Shown: one piece after another, positions 42,236 to 50,532 of the stretch
How the letters are laid out: each line of letters begins with the position of its first letter
How positions within the stretch are numbered: the first letter of the stretch is position 1
Assembly (NCBI GenBank): GCA_009840625.1
Contig: VXNJ01000008.1
Location: 1 to 55,423 of the forward strand
Source of the DNA: Chloroflexota bacterium
Lineage (GTDB): Bacteria; Chloroflexota; UBA11872; VXNJ01
Length of the DNA: 55,423 bases
Direction of reading: 5' to 3'
Program-made: the position numbers and the translations under genes
The notes under the pieces: generated by a model
Databases searched by the model: none
The model's input: the letters and a program-made list of their open reading frames with translations, nothing else
Told to the model about the DNA's origin: nothing

Positions 42236-42856
42236 TCAAACCGCCGCCGGCCCCAGCGCCGGGCGGGTGACGTAGATCGGGCGCAAAATCTTCGATTCAT
42301 CGGGCGACTTTTCAACGAGCAAGTGCTGCCCTAGCTCGGCGGTCAGCCGGGCCGCGGGTCTCGGCAACGGGCGGCCCAAATCGCGCGGATCAATCCAGAC
42401 TCGTTCGCCGGGCGGCGGCTCGGCCGAGACAACCCGGTGCGCGGCACCGGCGGGATGCCAGCCCGATTCTGCGACCGACCCGGATTGACCGAATCGGATC
42501 CGCCCGCCGCCGCTGGAGCAAATCTGCAGCCGGTCGGCTGGCTGGCCGACCGCCCCGGCCAGCATCTGAAACAGACTGACACCGTACAACCGGGCATCGT
42601 CGGCCCGGGCCAGACCCATTGCGAACGCCATTCCGGTTCGAATCGCCGAGAACTTGCCCGGACCCATCCCGACCGCTACGGCCGCGATTTGCGCGTCCGG
42701 CTCCGGCAAGACCTGTCGCAGCAAGGTGCCCAGATTGGCGGAATTGAGCTCGGCTTCGGCGTATCGGGTCCGCGCGCCACCATGACCCAGCAGGCAAAAC
42801 CCTAATCGGTCGAATCCGCAGTCAATGCCCAGCACTAACCCGTCCTGCGACTTCAC
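42236..42856 (-). CDS. tsaB: t6A biosynthesis protein TsaB
   Basis: TsaB is the non-catalytic partner of TsaD. The 206-aa protein has the N-terminal VLGIDCGFDRLGFCLL and the family segment VAVGMGPGKFSAIRTGMAFAMGLA (usually GPGSFTGLR). GTG at 42856 overlaps the tsaE stop as GTGA, and a longer frame up to 43018 would lie inside tsaE. The second half is Arg/Pro-rich and weakly conserved, as usual for TsaB. Confidence 0.92.
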   Translation of the reverse strand: MKSQDGLVLGIDCGFDRLGFCLLGHGGARTRYAEAELNSANLGTLLRQVLPEPDAQIAAVAVGMGPGKFSAIRTGMAFAMGLARADDARLYGVSLFQMLAGAVGQPADRLQICSSGGGRIRFGQSGSVAESGWHPAGAAHRVVSAEPPPGERVWIDPRDLGRPLPRPAARLTAELGQHLLVEKSPDESKILRPIYVTRPALGPAAV

Positions 42857-43353
42857 CAGGGGTCCTTCCCCAGCCGCGCCAATAGCGCGCGGGCGGGATC
42901 GCTGCGAGCCCGCAGACCGATTCGCCGGCGGTTCGGCCCGGTAACTGCAATAAGCACCTCCAGGATCGCCGGACCGCCGAGACCGCCCAGCAGGCCGTTC
43001 AACGACTCGCTGGGCCATTCGACCGCCACAACGGCCGGCGCCGCCAGCGGTTCATCCAGGCCGGCGTCTTCGATGTCGGCCTCCGGGATCCTGAATAGAT
43101 CCATGTGGACGAGCGGCAGGCGACCGCCCCTATAGTGACTGCAAAGCACGAACGTCGGCGAGGTTACCGGGCCCTCCGATCCAAGTCCGGCCGCCAGGCC
43201 CTTGACCAGAACAGTCTTCCCGGACCCGAGTTCGCCGTTAAGCAGGAGAAGGGTACCGGCTCCGGCAACCTGGGCCAGCGACCGGCCGAGTAAGCGGGTT
43301 CGCCCGGGATCGGGCGAATCAATGCTGCGGTCGCAGCGGGGCCGGTCGTTCAT
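42853..43353 (-). CDS. tsaE: t6A biosynthesis ATPase TsaE
   Basis: TsaE is the ATPase that resets the TsaB-TsaD complex. The 166-aa protein has Walker A NGELGSGKTVLVKGLAAGLG, then VTSPTFVLCSHYRGGRLPLVHMDLFRI with the conserved HxDxYR-like HMDLFR, and VAVEWPS near the end. It heads the t6A set and is divergent from mraY with only about 40 bp between starts, so promoters must overlap the coding ends or lie in that short gap. Confidence 0.94.
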   Translation of the reverse strand: MNDRPRCDRSIDSPDPGRTRLLGRSLAQVAGAGTLLLLNGELGSGKTVLVKGLAAGLGSEGPVTSPTFVLCSHYRGGRLPLVHMDLFRIPEADIEDAGLDEPLAAPAVVAVEWPSESLNGLLGGLGGPAILEVLIAVTGPNRRRIGLRARSDPARALLARLGKDPW

Positions 43354-43392
43354 CGCCCGGACGCCGTCGCCGAATTGCAGACAGATAACAAA

Positions 43393-44715
43393 ATGAATCT
43401 AGTGATCCCGCGCACCGGGATCGGGCTGCGCGAAACGGGAGGACACCGAATCGGCTTTTTCGCGGGTGCATCGGCGGTCACGGTGCTGGCGATCGGCGCG
43501 CTGTTGTGGCGGCTGTTGCCCGGTTTCGTATCCGGCGAGAACAAGACCGGTCACTACCGTGCCCGCGCCGGACGGCGGAGTCGACGGTTGCCGCTGGTCG
43601 GCGGCCCGGCCATTCTGGCGGGGATTGGCGCGGCGGCAATTGCCAGCGATTCCGAACCCACTCTGGCCTGCCTGGTCGCGGCGGCGGCTTTCTTCCTCGG
43701 CGGGCTGGTGGACGACCTGCTCAAAGCGCGGCGGGGGCGTGGACTGAGCGAGCGAGCGAGCATGATGGTCGCGGTTTTCTCGGCAGCCTGGGCCAGTGGC
43801 TGGCTGCTGGCAGCCGAACCCACCACCGGCGCGTTTGCTCTCGCTAACTGGATTGACAACTCGGTCCTGCTGGCCGGCTGGTATTTCCTACTAATTTTGG
43901 CCATTGCCCTGGGGGCAGGGTTCAGCGACGGCATCGACTCTTTGGCAGCGGGACTGGGACTGATTGGCCTTGGCGCGCTCTGGATTGGGGGCGCGGGAAG
44001 CGCCGGTGAAACGGCTGCACTGATCGGAGCCGGATTGGCCGGATTTTTGGCCCTGAACCTGCCTGGCCGGGGTCGGCGTCTGGCTTTGATCTACCTGGGC
44101 GACAGCGGCGCGCTGCTGATCGGCGTTCTCCTGGCGGGAACGGCGATCCTCACCGGTTACGACCTTCTGCTGCCGCTGTTGGCCGGGGTCTGGATTCTTG
44201 AAGGCGCATCATCCCTGGTCCAGGCAAAGCTGCTGGTGCCCCTCTATCGGCGTTCCCGCCGGCTCGGCGGCGTCGACCACCGCACCCGGCCCTACCAGCA
44301 TTTCCGTTTGCCGTTCATTGCAACTCCGCTGCATCACCATCTCGACATCTGCGGTCTTGGGCGGTTCCGGACAGTTTCGGTTCTCTTCGCCTTGCAAGTG
44401 GTGTTTTCAGGCCTGGCATTGCTAAGCATCGCCGTGTTGTCGGCCTGGCAGGCGGTGCTGCTGGCGGTGGTCGCCTGCGGATTGGCCTGGTTGGCCATCT
44501 CCAGCTTGCGAACGGCCCGGATTTTCTTGCGCGAGAGAGCCGGGCGACGTGAAATCGTGTTTCGCCACGGACGGTGGGGATTCCTCTCTATCGAGCGTGA
44601 TCGGCTCACGGTACCACCCGGAGCGGATGTGCCGGGCGAGGTCGGCGGCGGTTGGTTGGATCCCTCAACCGCGGCAGCCCGGTGGGACCGGTTGCGGACC
44701 AGGGTCGAGCCCTGA
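43393..44715 (+). CDS. mraY: MraY-like phospho-MurNAc-pentapeptide transferase with C-terminal extension
   Basis: MraY makes lipid I at the membrane. The protein has about ten membrane helices and the superfamily residues: LPLVGGPAILAG (PTMGG-like), GGLVDDLLKARRG (DD pair), GFSDGIDSLAAGL (usually NLTDGLDGLA), IYLGDSGALLIG (GDxGS-like) and the MraY-specific His motif PLHHHLDICG. The HHH motif separates MraY from WecA/TagO. A soluble tail of about 60 residues follows the last helix, ending WDRLRTRVEP, which typical MraY lacks. ATG at 43393 is preferred; TTG at 43375 is possible. MurF genes downstream support the assignment. Confidence 0.85.
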   Translation: MNLVIPRTGIGLRETGGHRIGFFAGASAVTVLAIGALLWRLLPGFVSGENKTGHYRARAGRRSRRLPLVGGPAILAGIGAAAIASDSEPTLACLVAAAAFFLGGLVDDLLKARRGRGLSERASMMVAVFSAAWASGWLLAAEPTTGAFALANWIDNSVLLAGWYFLLILAIALGAGFSDGIDSLAAGLGLIGLGALWIGGAGSAGETAALIGAGLAGFLALNLPGRGRRLALIYLGDSGALLIGVLLAGTAILTGYDLLLPLLAGVWILEGASSLVQAKLLVPLYRRSRRLGGVDHRTRPYQHFRLPFIATPLHHHLDICGLGRFRTVSVLFALQVVFSGLALLSIAVLSAWQAVLLAVVACGLAWLAISSLRTARIFLRERAGRREIVFRHGRWGFLSIERDRLTVPPGADVPGEVGGGWLDPSTAAARWDRLRTRVEP

Positions 44716-45680
44716 TGAGGGGCGGACATCCAAGCGACAGACTCCTTGCGGCGTTGCTGGGAGCGTGCGGCGCAATAGTGCGCGAACCGCTCGGCGAACG
44801 GACCCGCCACCAGGTGCAGCGCATTCGCGCCGGCCGGCGCAGCTGGGTGCTAAAAACCTACCGGCGCGAAACCGATGAGCACTTTGCGCACCGCTTCCGC
44901 CGCGAGGAGCGCGTCCTGACGCTTCTGGCGGCTTCGGCGCCGGGGCTCGCGCCGGCACTTGAGGCCGGAGTCATAGGAACCGACCAGGCGTTTCTGGTCA
45001 TGGACGATCTGGGGGTGGGAGCGGCCAGCCTGCACCGGGTGCTCAGCGGCTCCGGGTGCCCGATCGAACCGCTCGCCAAGGCGGTGGCAGCGCTGGCCGA
45101 GTGGCACGCCGTCACCGCGGATCTGCACGACTTATTGGCCGCGTTCTGTCAGAGCATCGTGCTGGATCGAAACGATCGGGAAACGCTGGCGCGCCGACAC
45201 CTCCTCGCCCTCCGGCGAATTGGTGTGGAGTTGCCGGCAGCTAAGGCCCGTTCCTTTGCGGGCCGGGTCATCGATCCCCTGCTGGAGAGCGCGCCGCGGG
45301 TCTTACACAACTCGGCGAATGCGCTAAATTTCGTCGTTCGGGCGGACGGATCGGTAGCGCTGATCGACTTTGAGACTATTTCGCTTGGGCCGCTCGAAAT
45401 CGACCTCGGCGAACTGGCGATACACCCCGCTGTGTTCGGCCGCCACGGCCTTGCCGGGACGGCCGCCTTGTACCCGGGCGATGTGGACCCGGAAGCGCTG
45501 GCGCGCGCCGGCTTGCTGCGGGCCATCGATTCCTGCGGGGCGCTGGCGCGGCAGGCGCGGCAGGACCCCGATCCGGAGTCGGCCGGCAAACTGGATCGCC
45601 GTGCGCGCCGCTACCGGGAAGTGGCCATCCAGATTGCCGAAGAGATCGGCGTCGACGACTGCGGGATTCCGGCAGCGTGA
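44715..45680 (+). CDS. APH-fold kinase-like protein lacking the catalytic Asp
   Basis: The 321-aa protein has the two-lobe aminoglycoside phosphotransferase/choline kinase fold: ATP-lobe Lys in WVLKTYRR, helix-C Glu in FRREERVLTLL, hinge FLVMDDLG, and the metal motif IDFE (D218). In the catalytic loop HxDxxxxN the Asp is replaced by Ser: H198-N-S200-A-N-A-L-N205. It may therefore be a pseudokinase or use a different base. It overlaps mraY by one base and the next gene by 4 bp. A role as an amino-sugar kinase like AmgK in wall recycling would suit the locus but is not supported by the active site. Confidence 0.75.
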   Translation: MRGGHPSDRLLAALLGACGAIVREPLGERTRHQVQRIRAGRRSWVLKTYRRETDEHFAHRFRREERVLTLLAASAPGLAPALEAGVIGTDQAFLVMDDLGVGAASLHRVLSGSGCPIEPLAKAVAALAEWHAVTADLHDLLAAFCQSIVLDRNDRETLARRHLLALRRIGVELPAAKARSFAGRVIDPLLESAPRVLHNSANALNFVVRADGSVALIDFETISLGPLEIDLGELAIHPAVFGRHGLAGTAALYPGDVDPEALARAGLLRAIDSCGALARQARQDPDPESAGKLDRRARRYREVAIQIAEEIGVDDCGIPAA

Positions 45681-48181
45681 TCCTGCTTGAAGACTTTCTG
45701 ACCGCGACCGGCGGACGCCTAAGCGGTTCGGTGGAGCGCCGGCGTTGGAGCGGATTTGCCCACGACAGCCGTCAGGTGGCCGCCGACCGGATATTCGTGG
45801 CCATGCGTACCGAATCCGGCGACGGACACGCTTACATTGCCGACGCGGTGGGCAACGGCGCGCGGTTAATCGTCTGCGAGCGCGATCCGCAAATCGATTG
45901 CGCTCACATCCTGGTCAAGGATTCGGGCCGTGCGCTGCGCGATTACGGGCGGTGGGCCGTTGAACGGTTCAATCCGACAGTGGTTGCGGTTTGCGGATCG
46001 GTCGGCAAGACGACGGTGCGCGAATTCGCCCAACAACTCTTTTCCCGACAGCGACTGACCTTTCGCAACCCGGAAAACTTCAACGGTCTGACCGGACTTC
46101 CCCTGGCACTCGGCGAATTGGGCCGCGAGCACGCTTTCGCCATCCTGGAAATGGCCTCCGACACCCGCGGCGAGATCGCCGCCCTGGCCGAGATCGCCCC
46201 GCCAAAAGTGTGTCTGCTGACCACGTTCGACGAGACCTATATCGAATACTTCGGTTCGATGTCGGAAATCGCGGCGGAACACGCCCCGATAGTGACTGCG
46301 CTGGGTTCGAGAGGATTGCTCATTTACCCGGCCGGCGACCCGATCGCCGCGGAACTGGCGGCCGCTCATTCGGGGCCCAAGTTCGCGTACGGAATCGGAT
46401 CTGGCCAGCTACGCGCCGAACAGCTCGCTTCCGATTCGGACCGATCAACGTTCCTGCTCTGCGGGCAGGGTGATGAGGTCGAAGTGGAGCTGCCGCACGG
46501 CGGGCGCGGCCAGGTTCTCTGCCTGTTGGCGGCGCTCGGCGCCGGGCTGCGGCTGGGTTTTGACCCGGACCAACTGGTTCGCGACAGCAGAAAACTGCAA
46601 GCGCCGCCGGGCAGGCTTCGCCGGCTGGCCGGAAAGGGTGGCGTTACCCTGTCCGACGACAGCTTTTCGACTTCGCCGGCATCGCTTGCCAATGGACTCG
46701 AACTGCTGCGCCGGTCAGGCGGGAATCGGATTTGCGTGCTCTCCGGCTTCGAGCATTTGGGCCCACACGAAGCCGCTGCGGCGCGGCGGGTGGCCGATGA
46801 TCTGGCCAAGACCGACGAGGTTGTTTTCTACGGGCCGGACACCGCGGTTCTGCGGTCGGCGGCGCGCGCCGCCGGGCTGGCCGACGGCCAGATCCACCGG
46901 GCGCTAAACCCAAGCCAGGCCCGATTGCAGGTCGAGCGCCTGGCCAAACCTGGCGACACCGTCTATGTGAAAGGCGGTCCAGGAGCGCGCTTGGAGCAAC
47001 TCGTTGCCTCGCTGATCGCAGATCCGTCCGATGCCGCCCAGCTTTGTCGGCAAACCCGGATCTGGCAGAACGTAATTACGATCAATCCCGACGAGCCAGT
47101 CTGGGCGCGCATCGATCTGGACGCGATCACCGCCAACACCGAGGCGTTTGGTCAACACTTTGGCCCCGGCACCGAAATGATCGCGGTGCTCAAGGCCGAG
47201 GGCTACGGCCACGGCGCCCTCCGTGTGGCCACGGCCGCCCTGGACGGGGGTGCCAGCCGAGTCGCGGTCGCCCGACCCGGTGAGGCGCGCGAGCTTCGGG
47301 CGGCCGGGCTGGATGCGCCGATCCTGGTTCTGGGGGTAACCCTCCCGCGACAGCTGCGGACCGCGATTCTGGCCGATTGCGAACTCACCGTTTGCGATGC
47401 GGAACAGATCCAGGCGCTCGACGCCGCCGCCCGGGGACTGGGGCGTCGGGTCGCGATGCACCTGAAATTGGACACCGGGATGGGCCGCATCGGAGCCAGC
47501 CCGGACGACGGACCGGACCTGGCGCGAATGATCGTGGAGTCTCCAAACACCTCCCTGGCCGGCGTTTACACGCACTTCGGGCAGGCGAGCGAGACCGACC
47601 TCTCACGCGCCCGTGACCAGTTCTCTGCTTTCGAGGAGGTGCTCGCCGACTTGGAACGGGCCGGTATCGACTCCGGACTGCGCCATTGCGCCGCCACCGC
47701 GGCGGCGCTGCGCATTCCGGCAGCGCGGTTGGACGCGGTTCGACTGGGAATTGGATTGCTCGGAATCGCCCCCGGTCCCGGCATAGGATTGCCCCCCGGC
47801 TGTCGCCCGGCGCTTTCCATGCACGCCCGGGTAGTGCAAGTCAGACCGCAAAAGGCCGGGGCCGTGATCGGATACGGCACCTCCGGGCGACTTGGCCGTG
47901 ATGCGCTGATCGCCACCGTGGGAGCCGGTTACGGCGACGGGTTCCGGCGCGGACCGCGCGCCTGGGGTCCGGTGATGATCCGCGGGCGCAAAGTCCCGAT
48001 AGTGGGCCAAGTCTGCATGGACATGTTCATGGTCGATGTGACCGACGTGCCCGAGGTCCGGGTCGGCGACCAAGTCGAATTGATCGGTCCCCAACTGCCG
48101 GCCCGGATCGCCGCCGAACGCACTGAAACCATCGCTTACGAAGTAGTCTCGTCGCTGCTGTCGCGGGTGCCCCGTGTCTGA
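45677..48181 (+). CDS. MurF-like ligase fused to alanine racemase
   Basis: This 834-aa protein joins two enzymes. Residues 1-465 are a Mur ligase of MurF type: FAHDSRQVAADRIFVAM, ATP loop GSVGKTT (K111), FRNPENFNGLTGLPL and the C-terminal LSDDSFSTSPASLANGLELL. The segment usually NxGxAHxExFGS reads TTFDETYIEYFGS, so a conserved His is changed. Residues from about 475 are a PLP alanine racemase with Lys506 (VLKAEGYGHG), catalytic Tyr752 (GAGYGDGFRR) and GQVCMDMFMVDVTD. The fused racemase could feed D-Ala to D-Ala-D-Ala synthesis. Such fusions are known in Bacteroidota, but here a canonical murF is also present 0.8 kb downstream. The start, GTG, overlaps the kinase-like gene. Confidence 0.93.
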   Translation: MILLEDFLTATGGRLSGSVERRRWSGFAHDSRQVAADRIFVAMRTESGDGHAYIADAVGNGARLIVCERDPQIDCAHILVKDSGRALRDYGRWAVERFNPTVVAVCGSVGKTTVREFAQQLFSRQRLTFRNPENFNGLTGLPLALGELGREHAFAILEMASDTRGEIAALAEIAPPKVCLLTTFDETYIEYFGSMSEIAAEHAPIVTALGSRGLLIYPAGDPIAAELAAAHSGPKFAYGIGSGQLRAEQLASDSDRSTFLLCGQGDEVEVELPHGGRGQVLCLLAALGAGLRLGFDPDQLVRDSRKLQAPPGRLRRLAGKGGVTLSDDSFSTSPASLANGLELLRRSGGNRICVLSGFEHLGPHEAAAARRVADDLAKTDEVVFYGPDTAVLRSAARAAGLADGQIHRALNPSQARLQVERLAKPGDTVYVKGGPGARLEQLVASLIADPSDAAQLCRQTRIWQNVITINPDEPVWARIDLDAITANTEAFGQHFGPGTEMIAVLKAEGYGHGALRVATAALDGGASRVAVARPGEARELRAAGLDAPILVLGVTLPRQLRTAILADCELTVCDAEQIQALDAAARGLGRRVAMHLKLDTGMGRIGASPDDGPDLARMIVESPNTSLAGVYTHFGQASETDLSRARDQFSAFEEVLADLERAGIDSGLRHCAATAAALRIPAARLDAVRLGIGLLGIAPGPGIGLPPGCRPALSMHARVVQVRPQKAGAVIGYGTSGRLGRDALIATVGAGYGDGFRRGPRAWGPVMIRGRKVPIVGQVCMDMFMVDVTDVPEVRVGDQVELIGPQLPARIAAERTETIAYEVVSSLLSRVPRV

Positions 48182-48992
48182 GATCTACATGCACAGCTGG
48201 ACGTTCCGCGAACGGAGCTTTGCCGAGGCATGCCAGGCCGCGGCCGCAATCGGGTACGACGGGATCGAAATATTCCCCGGGCACTTCCCCGTACCGGACG
48301 ATCCGGTCGGATCGATCGCAATGCTGGCCGCGGAGGCCGAATCCGCCGGGACCGCCATTGCGGCGGTCCCGCTGCGCGCCGACAGCCGCTCGGCGGCCGA
48401 GTTCGACCGAGCCGCCGGTACCGCCGAGAAGGTACTGGATGCGGGTTCCGAGACTGGCGCGAAATTCGTCAATTGCATGATCTCGCAGATTCCCGGGCCT
48501 TCCTGGTCGGAGGCCGGTTCGGCCGCGATCAGCGGGCACCAGCACAGCTGGACCCAGCATTATGTAAAGTTTTTGGCTGAATCATCGCGCGGCCGCAGCC
48601 CCGCCATATGTCTCGAAACGCACATGGTTTGCGCGCACGATAGCGCGGCGGCCGCGGCCGGTTATGTCAAGGGTCTTGGCGGCCGGCTCGGCATCACCCT
48701 CGATCCGGCCAATTTGGCCGGCTACGGGCACGGTGAATCCTGGGAGCAGGCCATAGCGCTGGCTTCGCAGGAAATCCTTTACCTGCACGCCAAGAACCAC
48801 CACGGTCGCGGGCAGGGCGCCGATTACGATCGCGGTCTGGCTGACGGCGATATCGACTGGTCCGGCGTGATCAGATCCCTGCGCAACCGAGCATCGCTAC
48901 CGCCGATTTGCATCGAATACTCGGGTAGCGCTGAGCCGTGGGGGACCGCCGCACGCGACTTCGAATTCCTCCAGAGCCTGATCGCGCGTTAG
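48174..48992 (+). CDS. Xylose isomerase-like TIM-barrel protein (sugar phosphate isomerase/epimerase family)
   Basis: The 272-aa protein has the AP-endonuclease-2/xylose isomerase-like barrel: EIYMHSWTFRERSFAEACQAA at the start, AIGYDGIEIFPGHF, then metal-site candidates E in CLETHMV, D in TLDPANL, H in YLHAKNHH and E in CIEYSGS. Members isomerise or epimerise sugars; the substrate is not evident. The GTG start overlaps the fusion gene by 8 bp and the stop is followed at once by murF, so a role in cell-wall sugar or amino-sugar metabolism is possible by context only. Confidence 0.78.
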   Translation: MSEIYMHSWTFRERSFAEACQAAAAIGYDGIEIFPGHFPVPDDPVGSIAMLAAEAESAGTAIAAVPLRADSRSAAEFDRAAGTAEKVLDAGSETGAKFVNCMISQIPGPSWSEAGSAAISGHQHSWTQHYVKFLAESSRGRSPAICLETHMVCAHDSAAAAAGYVKGLGGRLGITLDPANLAGYGHGESWEQAIALASQEILYLHAKNHHGRGQGADYDRGLADGDIDWSGVIRSLRNRASLPPICIEYSGSAEPWGTAARDFEFLQSLIAR

Positions 48993-50396
48993 GTGGCATT
49001 CAAGCTTTCGGAACTGCAACTCGCGCTGGGGCGCAACCTGGCCGGCGACCCGGAGTTGGAATTTAGCCGGATCCAGTTCGATTCGCGGCGCCAGCTCTCG
49101 GCGAGCCTCTTCGTAGCCCTGCCCGGACGAAGAACCGACGGCCGGCGGTTCGTGGCCCAGGCCCTGGCCGGCGGGGCGCACCGGGCGGTCGTCGATTCGC
49201 TGGTGCCAGATGCCGATCCGGACCGGCAGATCCAAGTTGACGATCCGCTGGCGGCGATGGCCCGTCTGGCCACCCTGCTGCGGCAAAAGCGCGCCCCGCG
49301 GGCAGTCGTAGGGATCACCGGGTCAAACGGCAAAACGACCACCAAGGACATGGTCGCGGCGGCGCTCCAACCGCTTGGCAGGATTCAAAAATCCCAGGCC
49401 AGCTTCAACGCCGAGATCGGGGTCCCGGTCACGATCGCCGACCTGGATCCGGGCGTCGATTTCGCGGTGGTCGAACTGGGCGCCCAGGAGGTTGGCGAAA
49501 TCACGCGCTATTGCCGCATCGCCGATCCCACCGACGCCGTCATCACCAACATCGGGCACGCCCATATCGGGCTGTTCGGGTCGCGAGAGAACATCGCTTT
49601 CGCCAAGGGCGAATTGGGGGCATGGCTGCGGCCGGAAGGAAACCTGGTCCTGAACGCCGACGATCCGTATGCCGCCCGGCTCGCCGAGCGCACGCGCGGG
49701 CGAGTACGTTGGATTTCGGAACGCGATTCCGCCGCCGAATTCCAGGTCAGTGCCCGGCCTACCGACCGCGGGCTTTGCTTTTCACTGACTTCTCCTGCCG
49801 GTTGCGCGGACGTCGAATTGCCGACGCTTTCGCCGAAGGTGGGCCTGGCCTGCGCGGCGGCCGCGGCGATTGCCGACAGCCTGGGGGTCCACATACACGA
49901 CGCCGCCACGGGCATGGCCGCGGTTACCCTGGCGCCGCGCCGGATGCAGGTCCTGGCCAGAAGCCCTTACCTGGTGATCGACGATTCCTACAACGCCAAT
50001 TTCGAATCCGGAACCGCTGCCCTGCAAGCTCTCGCCGGGGCCGGCGTTGACGGGCGTCGCGTAGCGGTGCTTGGGGAAATGCTGGAGCTGGGCCCGTTCG
50101 CCGCGATTTCGCACGCCGACCTCGGCGCCCACGCGACCGATCTTGCCTTGCTTCTGACCGTCGGCCAAAACGCGCGCCTGATCGGCGAGTCAGCCCGGTC
50201 AAGGGGGCTGGCGCCGGAACGCTGGCGGCACTTTGAGGCCGATCCCGGCGACGCCGAAACGGTTGCCGCGGCGCTTGACGAGGTCGAAGCCGACCTGCGG
50301 GACTGGCTACGCCCCGGTGATGCCTTGCTGGTCAAGGGATCGAACGCCCTCAATCTCGCACAGGTCGCAAACCGCATCGCCGCTGACCAGTCGTAG
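48993..50396 (+). CDS. murF: UDP-MurNAc-tripeptide-D-Ala-D-Ala ligase MurF
   Basis: MurF adds D-Ala-D-Ala to the UDP-MurNAc-tripeptide. The 467-aa protein is canonical: FDSRRQLSASLFVALPGRRTDGRRF, ATP loop GITGSNGKTTTKD (K114), SFNAEIGVPVTI, VELGAQEVGEI, NIGHAHIGLFGSRENIA with the conserved His, IDDSYNANFES, and VLGEMLELG. GTG at 48993 follows the previous stop directly. It shows all the residues that are altered in the fused copy upstream. Confidence 0.95.
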   Translation: MAFKLSELQLALGRNLAGDPELEFSRIQFDSRRQLSASLFVALPGRRTDGRRFVAQALAGGAHRAVVDSLVPDADPDRQIQVDDPLAAMARLATLLRQKRAPRAVVGITGSNGKTTTKDMVAAALQPLGRIQKSQASFNAEIGVPVTIADLDPGVDFAVVELGAQEVGEITRYCRIADPTDAVITNIGHAHIGLFGSRENIAFAKGELGAWLRPEGNLVLNADDPYAARLAERTRGRVRWISERDSAAEFQVSARPTDRGLCFSLTSPAGCADVELPTLSPKVGLACAAAAAIADSLGVHIHDAATGMAAVTLAPRRMQVLARSPYLVIDDSYNANFESGTAALQALAGAGVDGRRVAVLGEMLELGPFAAISHADLGAHATDLALLLTVGQNARLIGESARSRGLAPERWRHFEADPGDAETVAAALDEVEADLRDWLRPGDALLVKGSNALNLAQVANRIAADQS

Positions 50397-50532
50397 GGCC
50401 GGCTACCTCGAGATCGCCTTGCCGGCCGCAAGCGCGCTCCCTGCCCATTAATAAGCAGGCGGGCCAGGGATGTCGCCGCAACAGGTCGCGACGGCCGGCG
50501 CACAACTGCCGGCGTTTAACCGGCGGATCCGG

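Noticed and set aside
43393-44715. WecA/TagO-type glycosyltransferase
   Set aside because: The HHH motif near the C-terminal helices and the MurF neighbours favour MraY.
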